64,000 nucleotides of DNA from Latrodectus hesperus (GCA_037975125.1 CM075855.1:108097912-108161911); one strand, 5' to 3'. Counted from the stretch's first letter, positions 11,783-32,868 are shown. Numbers and translations: made by a program. The notes: generated from the letters alone by a model not told the origin.

Positions 11783-12929
11783 GAAAAAGAAATGGACATC
11801 TTTATTTCTTTTCTGGTAGCAGTTGAAGAGTATCACTAAAGCTATTGATTTATTTTTTGTGGAGGAATGAACTTCTGGCGAGATGGATTTATGAGAGTTT
11901 TAATAACGGTTGTAGTCATTATCTACCATTTAGAGAGCAATATTAAATATAAGAAAGCGAGAAAGTTTATTTTTATGTACATTGCTATCAAGAAATGAGA
12001 GAAAGAAATGTTTTAAGAAAGTAGACAATTACATTTAAAACATTGAGATGATTGCATTTTCATTTGTATAAGTAAAACCAAATATCAACAGAAAAATGAG
12101 TGTAGTTTAGATTAAGTAAAAATATTTTTTTTTTACTTTCAAAACTGTATTTTGTTATTATAACTTTCAAAATTGTATTCCATTCTTTCCTATACTAATC
12201 ATTATAGATGCAAAATGAATATTATTCGTTTCTATTACCTTGTTTTTATAGAAAAAAAATTTTTTTTGTATGTTTCTATTTTATATATAAATGATGATAA
12301 TTTTCAAATCAATCACCAAAATGACATGTACCCAAATAGCGTGGAAATAAAGAAAATTGTCGCGGATAAAGTAATAAACTGTCAAAGATTTCACTTGAGT
12401 TTGGAAAAGATAAAACACTTTTTGTAACATTAAAATTACAAAAAAATCGATGCAAAAATAAATATATAAGCTTTTAGACATACTATACAGATTTACATCC
12501 CTATGCATGTGTGTATGTGCTAAAAAGTATATTTGAATATAAATGCTGCATGACATTAAATGTATCTTTTTAAAACTTTTACCTATAAATATTTTTATCA
12601 ATTATATTATGCATATGTGTGTAACAAATGATAATTTATTATTTTATAAACATTATCTATATTCGATCACTGACGGAAATATATTGATAAAGTGTAAAGT
12701 GTGATTAAGTGTAAATAACCTACAAGTTTTAGTTAAAAAAAATTGCGATGTGTAGAAAAATAGTTATTAAAACTATAGATTCTCCAAAGAAATCACTTAT
12801 AAATGATTTTATAATGATCATTAAATATAACAAAATTTTATCTGAAATAACATCATTTCTAGAACAAAACAAACTCACAATTATGATGCTCAGAGTATAC
12901 AATTTATAATACTCAATTAAATCATTTTC
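11783..12929. other. Intron of the terminal-exon gene, at least in part
   Basis: This follows from the splice acceptor at 11781-11782 on the minus strand. No upstream exon is visible. Small frames near 12173-12601 overlap on opposite strands and look like chance. Confidence 0.45.
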
Positions 12930-13115
12930 TCAGTACACGCATGCCATAGGTACTCGTTTATAAGGTAGGCAAGCATTCACATAACCGATTCATACAAGGA
13001 AAGGACAAAGACAGTATAGACAGAGAGAGAGAGTACATCCATTTCCGAACAGGGATTCGAACCCAGGACCTCCCTATCCACATTTAGGCACGCTGACCAC
13101 TATACATTGAGGGAG
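12930..13115 (-). mobile_element. SINE family A, truncated copy
   Basis: Minus-strand tRNA-like head with GTGGTCAGCGTGCC and B-box GGTTCGAATCCC, followed by the family's pyrimidine-rich CTCTCTCTGTCTATACTGTC block, CCTTTCCTTGTATGAATC and the GTACCTATGG region. Similarity ends near CTCAGTACAC, so the 3' tail is lost. Confidence 0.85.
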
Positions 13116-14143
<1,028 letters not shown>

Positions 14144-14193
14144 AATCTATTGTATTTTGAAATTATATATATAATTTCAAAATACAATAGATT
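14144..14193. repeat. Perfect 50-bp palindrome, copy 1
   Basis: The arms AATCTATTGTATTTTGAAAT and its complement meet at a TATATATA centre with no loop. It follows a (TA)n array and is followed by a 39-bp flank, the whole repeated 376 bp downstream. Confidence 0.9.
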
Positions 14194-14389
14194 GATCAAT
14201 AAAAAGAAATTATATTCAACCTAAATACTATATCAACAACTTTGTATATATCATCACTTTTTCCAACTTCGTTCAGTTTTTTGAAATATGAGTGGCAACT
14301 CCTCAGTTTTCCAATAGGGAGTTTTATTCAATAGTGCATATATGCATTGCTACATTTAGTTTCCGAACGAATGTAAGAATGTGACAATA

Positions 14390-14519
<130 letters not shown>

Positions 14520-14569
14520 AATCTATTGTATTTTGAAATTATATATATAATTTCAAAATACAATAGATT
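14520..14569. repeat. Perfect 50-bp palindrome, copy 2
   Basis: Identical to 14144-14193 and again preceded by a (TA)n array. The duplicated block extends to about 14607 (GATCAATAAAAAGAAATTAT then ATTCAACCTAAATACTAT). Confidence 0.9.
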
Positions 14570-14607
14570 GATCAATAAAAAGAAATTATATTCAACCTAA
14601 ATACTAT

Positions 14608-15911
14608 CATAAAATTTTTTTATGATTCCAAAAATACTTTTTTGTTAAATCCTATAAGTAATTAAGCAAATAAGGGAAACCCTATTGATCTATTAGTTGA
14701 AATCTTCTCTTTACTTGTATTTAATTGCAAAGAATCTTAGGCTTTATGATATTTTTCATGAAAAACATAAACATAAATTATATTAAAATCAATGGTTATA
14801 GTTTAATTTGCAGATACTCAAAAAAGTATCTTGAAAAATGTAGGTGTATTTGACAAATATATTGCAGAGTTAAGATGAATTTTTAACTGAACAGTAGGAA
14901 AAGAATATTTTTAATATTAAATATGAATGCAACCAAATGTTCTTTTCATGTTTTTAATATTTTGTGATGCATATTTAAGTTGTTTTTGTTTTTAATTTAT
15001 TTCCTTTCATGATAATATTTTATCACTGGTTTGATCACATAACTTGTTGTTTCATAAAATGACATATCATTCGAATAATTTAATTATTTTTAATCCATGC
15101 AGAAATTTCTATTTTATATAAACTTTATTGCCTAAGTTAAGAAATTTTAGGCGAGAACTGCAGATTAGAGAATGAAAATAAAAACAGTTTTTGTGACTAT
15201 TAGTTTGTGACATAAAGAATATAATGTATACTGCATAATTAATGAAACGTTGCTTAATGTTAAATAATATTTTACAAAAGCATTCCGTTTTAAAATAGAT
15301 TGTTATATGTTTATAACTTTCTTCAAATTTCATTAAAAATGTTTGTAGTTTGCATTATAAGCTTATTTTGTTATCAAAATGAGATATTTCTTTGAAAATT
15401 AATTAAATTTACATATTTTATCTAGCAGCACTTAAAAAAATAAAAAATAAAATATAAAACTTGATATTTTACGGAAGAGTTATGCAATTAACATATATCA
15501 AAAATCTTGCTTTTGTAATTTTAAATATTTTACTATATTACATCATTATTTATGTATAAGTTTCATTTATTCCTTAGATCGGAATTTCACCCTAAATAAT
15601 TTTGTTAAATAAATATATTTCGTTAAATTTAAAAATCTTTAGTATACAATATTAAACTGAAAGAAATATTCTATTTTAATATTTAATTATTCAAAGTATT
15701 ACATGAGAAAATTGATTTGTGAACATTAGATAAAAATAACAGGCATTATTCTGAAACTAAAATTTTGAATAAGCATTTTCATTCCCATAACAAAAATAGT
15801 ACTATGAAAATATACTTTAGTATTAAATTAATGAAGAAATTTTTTCATAAATACATTTAAATAAAAATAACATTATGAAAATTTATAAAATCATTTGTAA
15901 ATAAATTTATA
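14608..15911. other. AT-rich non-coding stretch
   Basis: Nothing recognisable on either strand. Confidence 0.5.
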
Positions 15912-16485
15912 TTATTAGCCATAAAGTGGTTATTTTTCGTTCCACTTGAAATCATGGCTACCATCCTTTTATTACATTTCTCATTGGTTTAAAATATCCA
16001 TGACGTTTCATTTACGTTCCACATAATTAATAACGACATCATATTGAGACTGCTCCTAAATTCTACTTGTCGACAGATTTTCTGCCTGCCTTGAAATCGC
16101 ATTCTTCGAGCTGCAGCAAACAAGGCGAAGTTCATCATCGAATGTCTGAGAATAGTGTCAAGTTCATTTTATTAATAAAACGATTTCTTATATAAAGAGA
16201 ACAAAATATGTTTGAGAAGCCATAAACAAGTTACAATAAAACAGAAAAAACAAAATGAAAAAAAAAAACCCAACTATTTTATGGTTAGTTTAAATTGACA
16301 AAGACGATTTAAATTTTTTAAAATTTCATTAATAGAATTCTAAATTAATAGTTGTAATATTTCTAAGCAATCTCTTTTAAATCGTAAGGCAAACCCCTCG
16401 CGTAGGCTAACATTATTTTTTTCTTATTATTTATATTTTGTCACGTTAAAATTAAAAAGCTAAGCAAATTACTTTTCAATATAAA
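15912..16485 (+). repeat. Interspersed repeat, copy B (uninterrupted)
   Basis: This is a diverged paralogue of copy A. It begins near GCCATAAAGTGGTT and passes through CGCATTCTTCGAGC, CAGCAAACAAGG, a TTATATAAAG motif and TTTTTTAAAATTTCATT, then GCTAACATTA. It lacks the MITE, the 1139-bp element and the TTAGG-type patch found in copy A, so it gives the pre-insertion order of the sequence. Edges are approximate because both ends fade into AT-rich flanks. Confidence 0.75.
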
Positions 16486-16699
16486 ACTAAATTTATTGTT
16501 TATTTGTCAAGCATAACTATATTTTAGAAGTAAGCCTTAATATTTTAGTTTATATACTCCTGTACATAATATTTTAAACTTTAAAAATAAGTAGCTTTGA
16601 TACGGACGCCAAATTTTGTAATTAAAGGTCATCAGTTAAAATCTCAATATCACTAATAGCTTATTATATAAATTTCTTTAGCAATTATGATTTAAAGGA

Positions 16700-17180
16700 A
16701 GGCGTATTTCTCTAATCTCTTCTATTTTTTTCTTCGCAAAATGAAGTTGCTTTTCCTTTATATTGCGAATAATTACCCTTCGCTCAGAAACAAGGCTCAC
16801 TTTTCAAATAACACAGATTACACGCTGTTCCAACCATTTACATATGACATACCACCGTTTTCTAGCCTAATGAAACCTGAAAAGGCAGAAAAGAGAGATG
16901 TGTCCTGGTTAACGAAACTCAACAATGAGCTCCAACGAAAGTGGAAAAAAAAGGAGAGAGAGAAAGTTTGACATCCTCGCTGCCTGGAATGCGAGAAAGA
17001 AAATGAAAGGAATTACAAGCGATCGAAAAAGGAGGAAAAGGATTCAAAAGTGCCCAGCAGCAGTCCTAGAACAAATGAAATTAAATGGAGGCTGTCAGTG
17101 AGAAATGGAAATCTTTCCAACTACCTCATTATCGTCTGCGAAGTGAAAGTAGAAGTGTCAGATAAAAATCAATGAAGTTT
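16700..17180. other. GC-raised block with two abutting short frames
   Basis: A 76-aa frame (16741-16971) ends in a lysine-rich stretch, and a second lysine/arginine-rich frame overlaps it in another phase to about 17104. No splice signals, domains or repeats explain it. It may be an exon or UTR of an unseen gene, or a conserved non-coding element. Confidence 0.2.
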
Positions 17181-17667
17181 TATTCGCTCAAACGACATGG
17201 AAAGATTCCAAAATTATATGCAAAATACATCATACAATTTTTAAACAATTCCTATCAAAAATAATAAACTATACTCTAGTATAGTTTAGTACAATTACGC
17301 TCTAATAAAACCACATAATTTAAACATTTAAGCATAATGAAATAATACAGTATCAACTCTCAAAGAATATGAATTTAAGAAATGAATTGTTTTGGTTGAT
17401 AAATAAATTATTGTATGGAAGATTTTCTCCTTATAAATGAAGGTATATTTTTAAATAGGGAAATATCAGGTAGTTATTTTAAAAGCATAATATTGATATA
17501 TTACCTCATATTTTTTAACACGAGGCTTAGAAGAATAAACTGTTATGAAGCATTTGGGAATTCACTACACATTTCCTTGTGGGTAGAATTTACACAATTG
17601 CGTGTCGTATTCACTAATTTCGTAAAAAAATAACAGGAAAATAACCAAAGTTTCACTATCAAATTTG

Positions 17668-18046
17668 TGGGCCTCTGGGGCCTGGTTGGTTTGGATGTCG
17701 TCCTCATTGGAAGGTAATGAGTTCGAATCCCAGCTTAACAGAAGATCTATCATGTTTACTAATGGCGTCTGGTTCACGTTAAAACTCTGGGTGTTTCCGC
17801 AATTTTTCAAAGTGAAATGATACCTGTAGGGGTGGTAGGCGAAGTATTGGATGTCTTCTGCTTAGTTCCTGCTTCAAAATCACGAAGTCTCTATCCGACT
17901 GCTTCTGTCTAACTACTAGAGCCCAACTCAGGGATAGGTATAGGGAAACATGCAGGTGCAACAACTATCAAAGTTGTGCATGCCGACAACACACACGGGA
18001 CTTATATTAGTCCTTGTTCAGCAGTGGCTAAATAAAGTTTTGAAAC
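17668..18046 (+). mobile_element. SINE family C (tRNA-like head)
   Basis: The head GGGCCTCTGGGGCCTGGTTG, with GGTTGGTTTGGATGTC and the B-box GAGTTCGAATCCC, is tRNA-like. The body contains GGGTGTTTCCGCAATTTTTC and ends in GCAGTGGCTAAATAAAGTTT with an AATAAA near the 3' end. It is the only full copy of this family in the window, so the boundaries are approximate and no target duplication was confirmed. Confidence 0.6.
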
Positions 18047-20315
<2,269 letters not shown>

Positions 20316-21399
20316 AATATACAGTGTAATTCCTCAAATCAATAGGCTTGATTAATTTAAAATAATCTTTAATTTAAAAGAAATGCGAAAAATATTTAAA
20401 ACAAATTATGTATGATCTCTTTCGTAATACAACTGCTGTTTTATAATTGGTTATTCTTATAACTAAAAGTCTCAGAAACAATTTTAAATAGAACTAATTC
20501 AAGCACACGCAAAGATTGTTTTCATAATTGAATATTTTTCACAAAAATTAATTTGAAATATATTATTCTATTAATTTTTTATATTTTCGCCAAAACTAAA
20601 TGAATAAAATTTAAATTAAATTCGTAAGGAGTTTTGTTAATAATTTCATTTAGAGTTCAATTCATGCATACCAACTAATTTTGATTTAAGAAATAATCAA
20701 AGTGTTAAGAGAAAGTCAATTATTAAGAAGAGATTTCTCAGGAAATGAATCAAATCAGAGGAGCGTAATTAGGACAAAGAACAAACAAAGCATGACAATA
20801 GAATTTCATAAGCATTTATGAAAGTTCGTGGAAACAGATTTTCACCATAATCATATTTCATTCATGAAAGAATAAAGCATTTTATCAGAATTAAAACATT
20901 TCTGAAGGGAAAAAAGGTGTATTAACTCACTGAATTGTGCTTTAAAAATTCAATTATTATTAAAATGCACTTTGCATGCTTCATAACTTGAAGCTTGATT
21001 AATAATTACATTTTATGAAAGTTGCCTACAATTACTTAAGGCTTGAGGAATATCACAAAAATAAATAAAACTAGAAATCTCAGTCTTTTGCTTATAAAAA
21101 TTTAAATTAATTATTTCCTTCAGTTAATGTATAGCGAAATAAATTAAATTTTAAAGCATAATTATCCCCATAAATCATCTAAATCAGATTTAAATAAAAG
21201 CATTATGTATGAATTCATTTGATAAACTATTTTTTCCTATTAGTGAATTATTTAATGAACTTTTTGCAATTTGTATTGCATTGAAATAATTGTTTTAGAA
21301 ATGTATTATGTTATAAAATTTAAAACAATGAAAGTAAATAAATTTTCTTGAAGAATAAGGCGTGTTAAGGCAAACATCAATTGTTTGTTTGCTGGTCTC

Positions 21400-21515
21400 T
21401 CAAATATCATATTTTGCATACGAGTAGACCAGAGCTATTTGTAGATTCCGAACCACTACGAACATCCATGCCCGAGGTGAGTTTCGAACCCACCAACTAT
21501 TTAACAGAAAGCAAG
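21400..21515 (-). mobile_element. Possible SINE head remnant
   Basis: A B-box-like GGTGGGTTCGAAAC and the GGGCATGGATG motif of family A are visible on the minus strand. The rest is not alignable by eye, so this is a weak call. Confidence 0.35.
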
Positions 21516-22934
21516 GAGGAAAACATCAAAATTGAGCACACTATTATGAAATAATTATTCAATACTGATACTCATTAAATTTTGTGCAATTACTGTCTTA
21601 TGATGTATGATGTATTCATTCACTAGAAAATCAATTTTTGCATAAAGCAACAGGTGTCTAGCAAAACTGTTACATCGCAATAATAACAAATGTAAGGATT
21701 AAATGACAGTGACTCTGAAGTTATAGCCAGCGCATGAAAAATGTCATGTAATATTTTGAAATAGGGATCATATTTGGATTTCTGAGCACAAGTGTACCAC
21801 ATTAGTGTACCAATCATCCAGTAAGTGATCGAATCGATAAGGCAGTAGTGTGGTCAGAAAAGGAATCTTCAATGAACAGAAAAATCAGCACTTGAGAAAG
21901 AATATTTAAGCATAAAGTGCTTGCAGAAATTCCATAAAATTTTTACGCATTTCTGTGTGGTTTGCAACAAATATTAATGGGTATATGTATGTATAACAAA
22001 TATTAATGGGCATGTATGTTTAGTGAAGCATCGTTGATATGGGCTTTTGGAGCCAAGTATGCACACTGTATCATTCTTCACAACATGACACAAATATTTG
22101 CGATATGTTTCAGTCCAACAAATCTGAAATTGGACTGTCGATGACTAGAAACCTCCTGCTTTGTTATGACGTGTCTTGTTTGGATTAGTGCTTTATGGGT
22201 ATAGATAAATTCTCGTAAATTGATGAACTTTACATGGCAACAGGATGTGGACTTAAGCACATTCAAGCTGGTTGAATCTTTGTAATGGTAAGAGTCGGAT
22301 GCAGCTGGTATAATATATAAAAAACTAATACATATAGAGAGAATTTGATCGATGTAACAATTCTGTCTGGTTATGTACACTCAATCATATCAGATACGTA
22401 ACCACTTTATCTAATCATACTCAATTATTTCAGATGCATAAACAACCTGTTTGGTCATCTATACTCAAACATGTTCAAGTGAATTAGAAAATACCAGCTG
22501 GGAAACAGAAATGCCGATATTAGCTTTCAAATGGCATTCTTCTGCTGTTAGGTATTTTCTTTAACTTATTAAATCCCAGAAAAGATATTATTGAACATAT
22601 CTGGGATCCCTCGAAAAGTAGCTTTCAGAAAAGATATCCTCCATCATTTTATATACTTTCTGAATTGTCCAGCAGAATTTACATTACGAATTGCCATTGT
22701 TTACATCACCCCTTAAGGCACTAATCAAATTCATGATACATTTTATTACGGAAAACCTGCATATTTGATGAGAAAATATACTGCATTAACTAAGCATATT
22801 TAATTTTTCAGTGTTGAGTAGAATAAAATGCATGAATAAAAAGAATAAATTTCACTTCGCAAGAATAAAAATATTCCTGAGATCTACAAAGCTGGTGAGA
22901 AATTAAGATAGATAAGTATGTAAATAAAGTGACA

Positions 22935-22994
22935 GTTAAAAAGGTGCTATGTATAGAAGCTATAAATAACTTCTATACATAGCACCTTTTTAAC
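22935..22994. repeat. Perfect 25-bp inverted repeat with 10-base loop
   Basis: 22935-22959 and 22970-22994 are exact reverse complements; the arms contain AAGGTGCTATGTATAGAAG and the loop is CTATAAATAA. No similar sequence was noticed elsewhere. Confidence 0.92.
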
Positions 22995-23329
22995 GTGCAA
23001 AATATAACGAGATTAATATTCCGATAATCGAGCGAGCAAAATATTCCTAAATCTTTTTGTCCACACATCAAGATTTACTTACTCTGCCAATTTAGACGCT
23101 TCTAACGGCCATCTATATTCATAGATATGAACATTTTTGAGGACATAAAATATGTTCAGAAAACATCTCTATAAGAATTGGGGTTCCTACAGAAAGAGTT
23201 GCGGTGTCAATTCTCTCCAGGATATCTGAAGGGATATTCTGGAGCAATTCCTTTATATCCTAGAAACTTTCCTACCTGGACCTTCGGATATTCTAAAAAA
23301 CTGAAAAAAACGACCTAGCCTACCAATAT

Positions 23330-24000
<671 letters not shown>

Positions 24001-24639
24001 TTACTGCGTTAGTACATCAAGATATAAAATCAAAGTATAAGGTTAATTAATAAATTCAGATTATTAATGATAACAAAGAAATCAAAAATCTTACATCTTG
24101 AAGTTATTCACCAAAATATGTAAACGTACAATCTCATTATGACAAAATAAATCGTGTTTTAATAAATAAAACTACAATCCATCAACTTTAAAATATTAGT
24201 TTTAGTATTAGTTACAGTTATTTTATAAACAATTATTTAAAATAAATGTCTGACGTCTAACGGAAATATTTTATTATTTAAATATGAACATATTTATAAA
24301 AAATAAAGGAATTTTATTTATAGCAATGCGCAGCATACTAAATTTACTACATATAAAGTGATAAATTTGTTATTTCCTAAAGATACATCTATAGGAAAAA
24401 TATAGTTCTTTATCACTTAGTTCCTGAAATGAAATGAATGATTGATTAAAACATTCCTATACTTAAGAACATCACTAAACAACAATATTTCACAATTTAG
24501 AAAAAATCGTAAAATATAAACTCCTATTAAACAAGAATGATAAATATAGTACTAAACAGAAATCTTGTACTGTATTATTGGACAAATAACAGTGACATTC
24601 ACATTCAATTTTGTATTACTTTTCTGAAATGATAAAACG

Positions 24640-24985
24640 CACATTGCCATTGTAAAAGCATGTAATTTGGCTTCAACTTCGAAAGGCATTATAACCATCA
24701 TATATTTCAATTAAATGCATCTTGGGGTGGTTTCGAAAGAGCAAAATGCGCCTTCAAACGCTGAGTAATATTAATGTTCCTCATAAACGCTCACTCACTG
24801 CAGCCATCAGTTCGAAGTGCCCCCTCCTCATAAGCAAAACTTGCGCTTTCATATCAATAATGGAGGATACCAGAAGTTGCTTTAAGAGTCATCATTTATT
24901 GATGTTGGAAAATACACAGTCCCCGTGGTTTCAATTTGCATTCAAATTACAACGCAACATCGCATCGGTAAGTAGCAAGGATTAT
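24640..24985 (+). other. Possible 5' exon ending in a splice donor
   Basis: A 90-aa frame (24722-24994) crosses a good donor, CATCG followed by GTAAGTAGC at about 24969. Complexity is higher than in the flanks. No acceptor or domain was seen, so this could be a first exon or a non-coding RNA exon, or chance. Confidence 0.2.
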
Positions 24986-28369
<3,384 letters not shown>

Positions 28370-28609
28370 ATATGAATTCAAATGATGCAGTGACGTTAAT
28401 GCTATGTACTGTTATAGCGCCAGGAAGTATATATTAACAATACCTCACTGAATCTGTCATTAGTCGATGTTCCGAGTGTTTAATGTAATCAAAGATGTTA
28501 CTGCATTCGTACTATCTTTCTCCGGTGATTTAATTCATTTTTTAGTTTAAATACTCATGAGGGTGTGTTGTTTAGATTTGTGAAACATGTGTATCACACA
28601 CACATATGC

Positions 28610-29640
28610 TGCCATTACACGAGCAACACTGACTGCCTATTTAAAGGGGATCCTGAAAAATGATCGAACTGAAATGAAATGACCAGAAGAGGATCTTATC
28701 ATACAGAATTTAAAAAGAGCATAAATGATCCAGCAGAATCTACAATCCCATGTGACCCAATAGAAGGATCCCCTTTTGTGGGAAATCCTTTAAAAATTAC
28801 ATTTGGTGCTGCTCTTCATTAGATGGTACCTAAAAGATAGCCTTTACATTTAGCCTTTTACCCAAAGACTCTTACGCACACAATGGATATCTTACAAATT
28901 TAGCTTGATAAGAAGTTTTTTGCTGCCTACATGGCATTCATGTATTTTATAAGCATATAGTATAAGTGCAGAACTATAACATTTTCACAGATTGAAGCTT
29001 CTGGTGCAAACAGAAAAAATATAAAAGTTTTTTTCACGGCAGACACAGTTAGATCTGATGAGTCAGTTTACAGCAGACACATACTATCTGAAACTGTACG
29101 AAAATACAGTGTCCTATGCTTTATCTCTTGCTAAATATCTTAACAAGGGAAACACTTGCTGCTGCCAGAAGATGATAGAGAAGCAACAATGACAAGTAAA
29201 ATTACAAGAGATATTTAGCTGATGCTCTTTCAACCTACCTTCTTTTGCCGATGAGTCAACCTCCAGCCATCCTACATTGTAATGTGTTAGACCTTAGCAT
29301 ATCTCTATCTATACATACTTTTAGTTAAAAACAATAACTTTTTTTTTGAGGTTAGTTGCTGACTAATATGTGTGGTCATCAATGAAACAAGGTGCTGCTT
29401 AATTGGCTTTTACGTGTTTTCAGTGTCAACGAACAAAGGTATCTTGACATGGAAGAAGTAATATTGTATATTTTATACATTCTAAATCTCCAATATGTTC
29501 AAACTTTCTTACAATTCTCTTTGAGCATCTTCATATTGATATTGTAAGACCTCTTCCTTCGTCAGAGGGATTTCGTGGCAAAACTTGATATTTTATTGTT
29601 GAAATCTGAATAGTTAATGTCAAAATATTCATGCCAGAAA
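28610..29640 (+). pseudogene. Gypsy (Ty3-type) pol fossil: RT/RNase H to integrase
   Basis: The plus strand keeps the order of a Ty3/Gypsy polyprotein despite stops and frameshifts. TAYLKGILKNDRTEMK near 28630 fits the RT-RNase H connection. GAALH near 28805 with PLHLAFYPKTLT near 28840-28880 fits the RNase H start, and LDKKFFAAYMAFMYF near 28905 follows. Then QFTADTYYLKLYENTVSYAL (about 29061-29120) fits the RNase H end. CFQCQRTKVS (29415-29444) is the integrase zinc-finger CxxC, and EHLHIDIVRPLPSSEGFRG (29523-29579) is the start of the catalytic core with its first aspartate. No LTRs were recognised. The element is clearly inactive. Confidence 0.8.
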
Positions 29641-31203
29641 ATACTTTACACACACATGAGATGAGATAAATGAAAATATTTATCTTCTATATTATAGATT
29701 CTCTCAGAGATACATAGTATTTGATGTAACACAAAAATTTATCTATAAAAATATCATCGAGAAAAATGTTTTTGTTCCTTATAAACAGAAGAGCGTAATA
29801 ATAAGTCTTCTTTTATCTATTTTTACAACATAATACTCTTATGAAATATTCGTTGCTTAAGCAATATTTAAAACTGAAATGACATTAAAACATAAATCAA
29901 AAATAGAAATGGCTTTTTAAAAGGAAAATCGAAAAAAAAAGAATGTTTTTTGTCATTTTTGTACTTTCAAAATTCGATAGAGATTGAAGTTTTTTCACGG
30001 AATGCTTTTTTTTATTTTTTCGTCAACATTCGATTTCGGATTTCATTTTATTCGCGTCGCTTTTTCACGGATCGGCCTATGACGCCATAGATCAATTGCT
30101 GAGCATGGGGAACACATGTTGCTTTTGATGTAGAACGTAGAATTTAAAGGAAATGTTTTTGTTCGTTTACATTTTGTTCATTCGTTTTATTCATTTGCAT
30201 TAAGATTTTGGATATATTTGTTTGAAAAAGAATGTGAGAGTTGAACACAAAATACGAAATTGGAGTTTTGTTCAAAAACAAATTTATAATTTTAAATTTT
30301 CTAACAGACTTATTTATTTTGTGTATTTTGAAAAATTATGACAAATGTGTATAGATATTTAATATATAATTTGAAATTTTTTATATATTAATTAGAAAAT
30401 TTACTTTTTAGTGAATTTGTGAATTAGTGAATTGTGGTGAGTTAATTAGGAATTTGGGAATTGGAAACACGGTATAACAAACAAATTGCTTTATTTTTGG
30501 TACAACAAGACTATACTTAATATGCATTATATACACGAATTCATAATCTTTAGTTTAAGGAATGTAAAAAAAATCACTTGTATAAGAAATATAAATTTAT
30601 GCTTCACTTGATCAATGGTGTCATTAGTATTATGTGACTTTTTAATTATTAGAATATGGTACATTATGAATATGATATGATGAGACTATCATCAGAGAAA
30701 AGGTAAATCATTAAGAATGTTAAAAAATTATAATCATATTCCATTTAACATAAAAATTACAAAATGTTTATTTTATAAAATCAAAAAAATATGTCAGCTT
30801 ACGTTAAATTAATAAACACGTAATTATAGCAATGTTAATTTTTTACCACTATAACCAATATAAACTGTTAAGTTTGATTCCTTATACAAACAATTTTAGC
30901 AAATTCTCATGTATAAAATCAACTATATTTAATAAAAAATTACATTAATGAATTCCTTAATATCATATTATTTAAAATTGTACGGAAATCAATTATAATA
31001 TAAAATTAAAATATTGTATTCATAAATTCAAATCCAGTTTAACACGGCCTAAATTTTTTTATTCCAAATTCCAACAAAAATAACTACAAATCCTTTATTT
31101 AAAAACAGCCTTAAATAAGAATGCTAAACGTTTTCAGAAAAAATTCACGAAATTTCATTTTTCAATATAAAATCATTTTGTGTAATAAGCTTTTCATGTA
31201 TCT

Positions 31204-31205
<2 letters not shown>
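29641..31205. other. Non-coding stretch downstream of the Gypsy fossil
   Basis: TTTTTTCACGG recurs at about 29032, 29990 and 30062, the last followed by ATCGGCCTATGACGCC. This could be a degraded LTR or UTR, but no paired LTR was found. Confidence 0.35.
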
Positions 31206-31536
<331 letters not shown>

Positions 31537-31869
31537 TTCTCATTGCATTTCATGAAATTTTAATTGTTACTTTTTTTAAAAAAATATTTTTACTCTGACA
31601 TTTTTATTAACAAAAATGCAAATAAGTAAATAATGAATATGAGGGAAATATTTATTAAATTTTAGTAACGTTAAATTCATTTGCAAAACTTTATAAATTG
31701 TTAAGACTTTAAGTTGAAACTATAAATATTCAATATAAAAATTGTCTTAAAATATATATAAAAAGAAGTTAAATTAGTTCTTTTTTTTCTAACTGAATAA
31801 TTTTTTCATACTTTTTTAAAAATACCAGTAAAAATATCAAAACACTTAAGGGTTATTTAATTTATTTTG

Positions 31870-32170
31870 CTTAAGCACCGACACACTACGCCTTATAAAG
31901 TCGTGTTCCCTTGGTACACCACATTCTCAGATATAATCACTTCCCGCCAATTAATCATTTGTTTGCAGAATAAGTATTACAAGGTAAAAGCTGCGATCAA
32001 TTAACTTTGCTTTCGCGCATTAATCATTCATTTAACAAACTCTTGCGAGGTGTAAAGTTCGGTGAGTTAGAAGTAATGAGGAGAATAGACGCGCGCTTTC
32101 TCTTTGTGGACTTACTTCTCAAGTGATAACCTTCTAACTGAGCAACTTCATCCGGATGCCAGAAGATTTT
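31870..32170. promoter_or_regulatory. Non-coding block of higher GC with repeated ATTAATCATT; candidate regulatory DNA
   Basis: CCAATTAATCATTTGTTTGC and CGCATTAATCATTCATTTAA repeat a homeodomain-type core twice within about 90 bp, in a stretch of unusual complexity (GACGCGCGCTTTCTCTTTGT). There is no ORF. Confidence 0.28.
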
Positions 32171-32587
32171 GAAACTATTTTAAGCTATGATATTCTCATA
32201 AATTAATTGAAGGGTTAATAATGTTTAAAATATTAATTAATTCATTGTAGTTAAAAAATTCAATTTACAATTTACTCGTTTTATATGTTATAATTGATCA
32301 AAGTGAATAAAATTTTATTGTGTTCCTTTGTTTTCAAACTTTATATTACATTATATATAAAATGAAATATTAAGTCATCTTGATACTTATGTAAATATTG
32401 ATGAATATAACTGCAACCGTGACAGTGTTTAAAAACAATATATACTGTGTTATCGCGAGTATGCATCTGGAACTGAAAAAGGGAGACAAAATGTTGTATG
32501 GTTATTAAACGACCGAATGGGTCGTTTTTGTTGTTATGTATTTTAATTTAATTTCAATATATATTTTAATGAATGTTAATTCTCTCT

Positions 32588-32593
32588 TATATA

Positions 32594-32634
<41 letters not shown>
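32588..32634. repeat. (TA)n microsatellite
   Basis: About 23 units with one G interruption at the left end. Confidence 0.93.
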
Positions 32635-32637
<3 letters not shown>

Positions 32638-32868
32638 ATGTGTGTTGAATTCAGTTTACAAGAATCATTTCACTGCATAATCTAACTAATTCTACTGCGT
32701 TTATACTCTGCACGTCAAAAGTTCTGACAGTTTTAGATTCCGTAAACACTGCCTTGCAGCATTTATTTTATGGTAAATGCACGTTATTTATATATTTTTT
32801 GATAATTCACTAAATTTTATGTGTTTTGACGATCCTTTTATGTACCTGAGGTATGTGTACTCTTAATG

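Noticed and set aside
13020..13115. tRNA genes at SINE heads (also 33080, 43895, 51790, 53000, 60410, 63920)
   Set aside because: A and B boxes are present, but the sequences continue into shared SINE bodies and do not close as tRNA cloverleaves.
21600..22380. Possible Copia reverse-transcriptase remnant on the minus strand (PYR and MIGTLMW-like words near 21790-21830)
   Set aside because: Only one short motif fits and the neighbouring expected motifs are missing; a frameshift-tolerant translated search would be needed.
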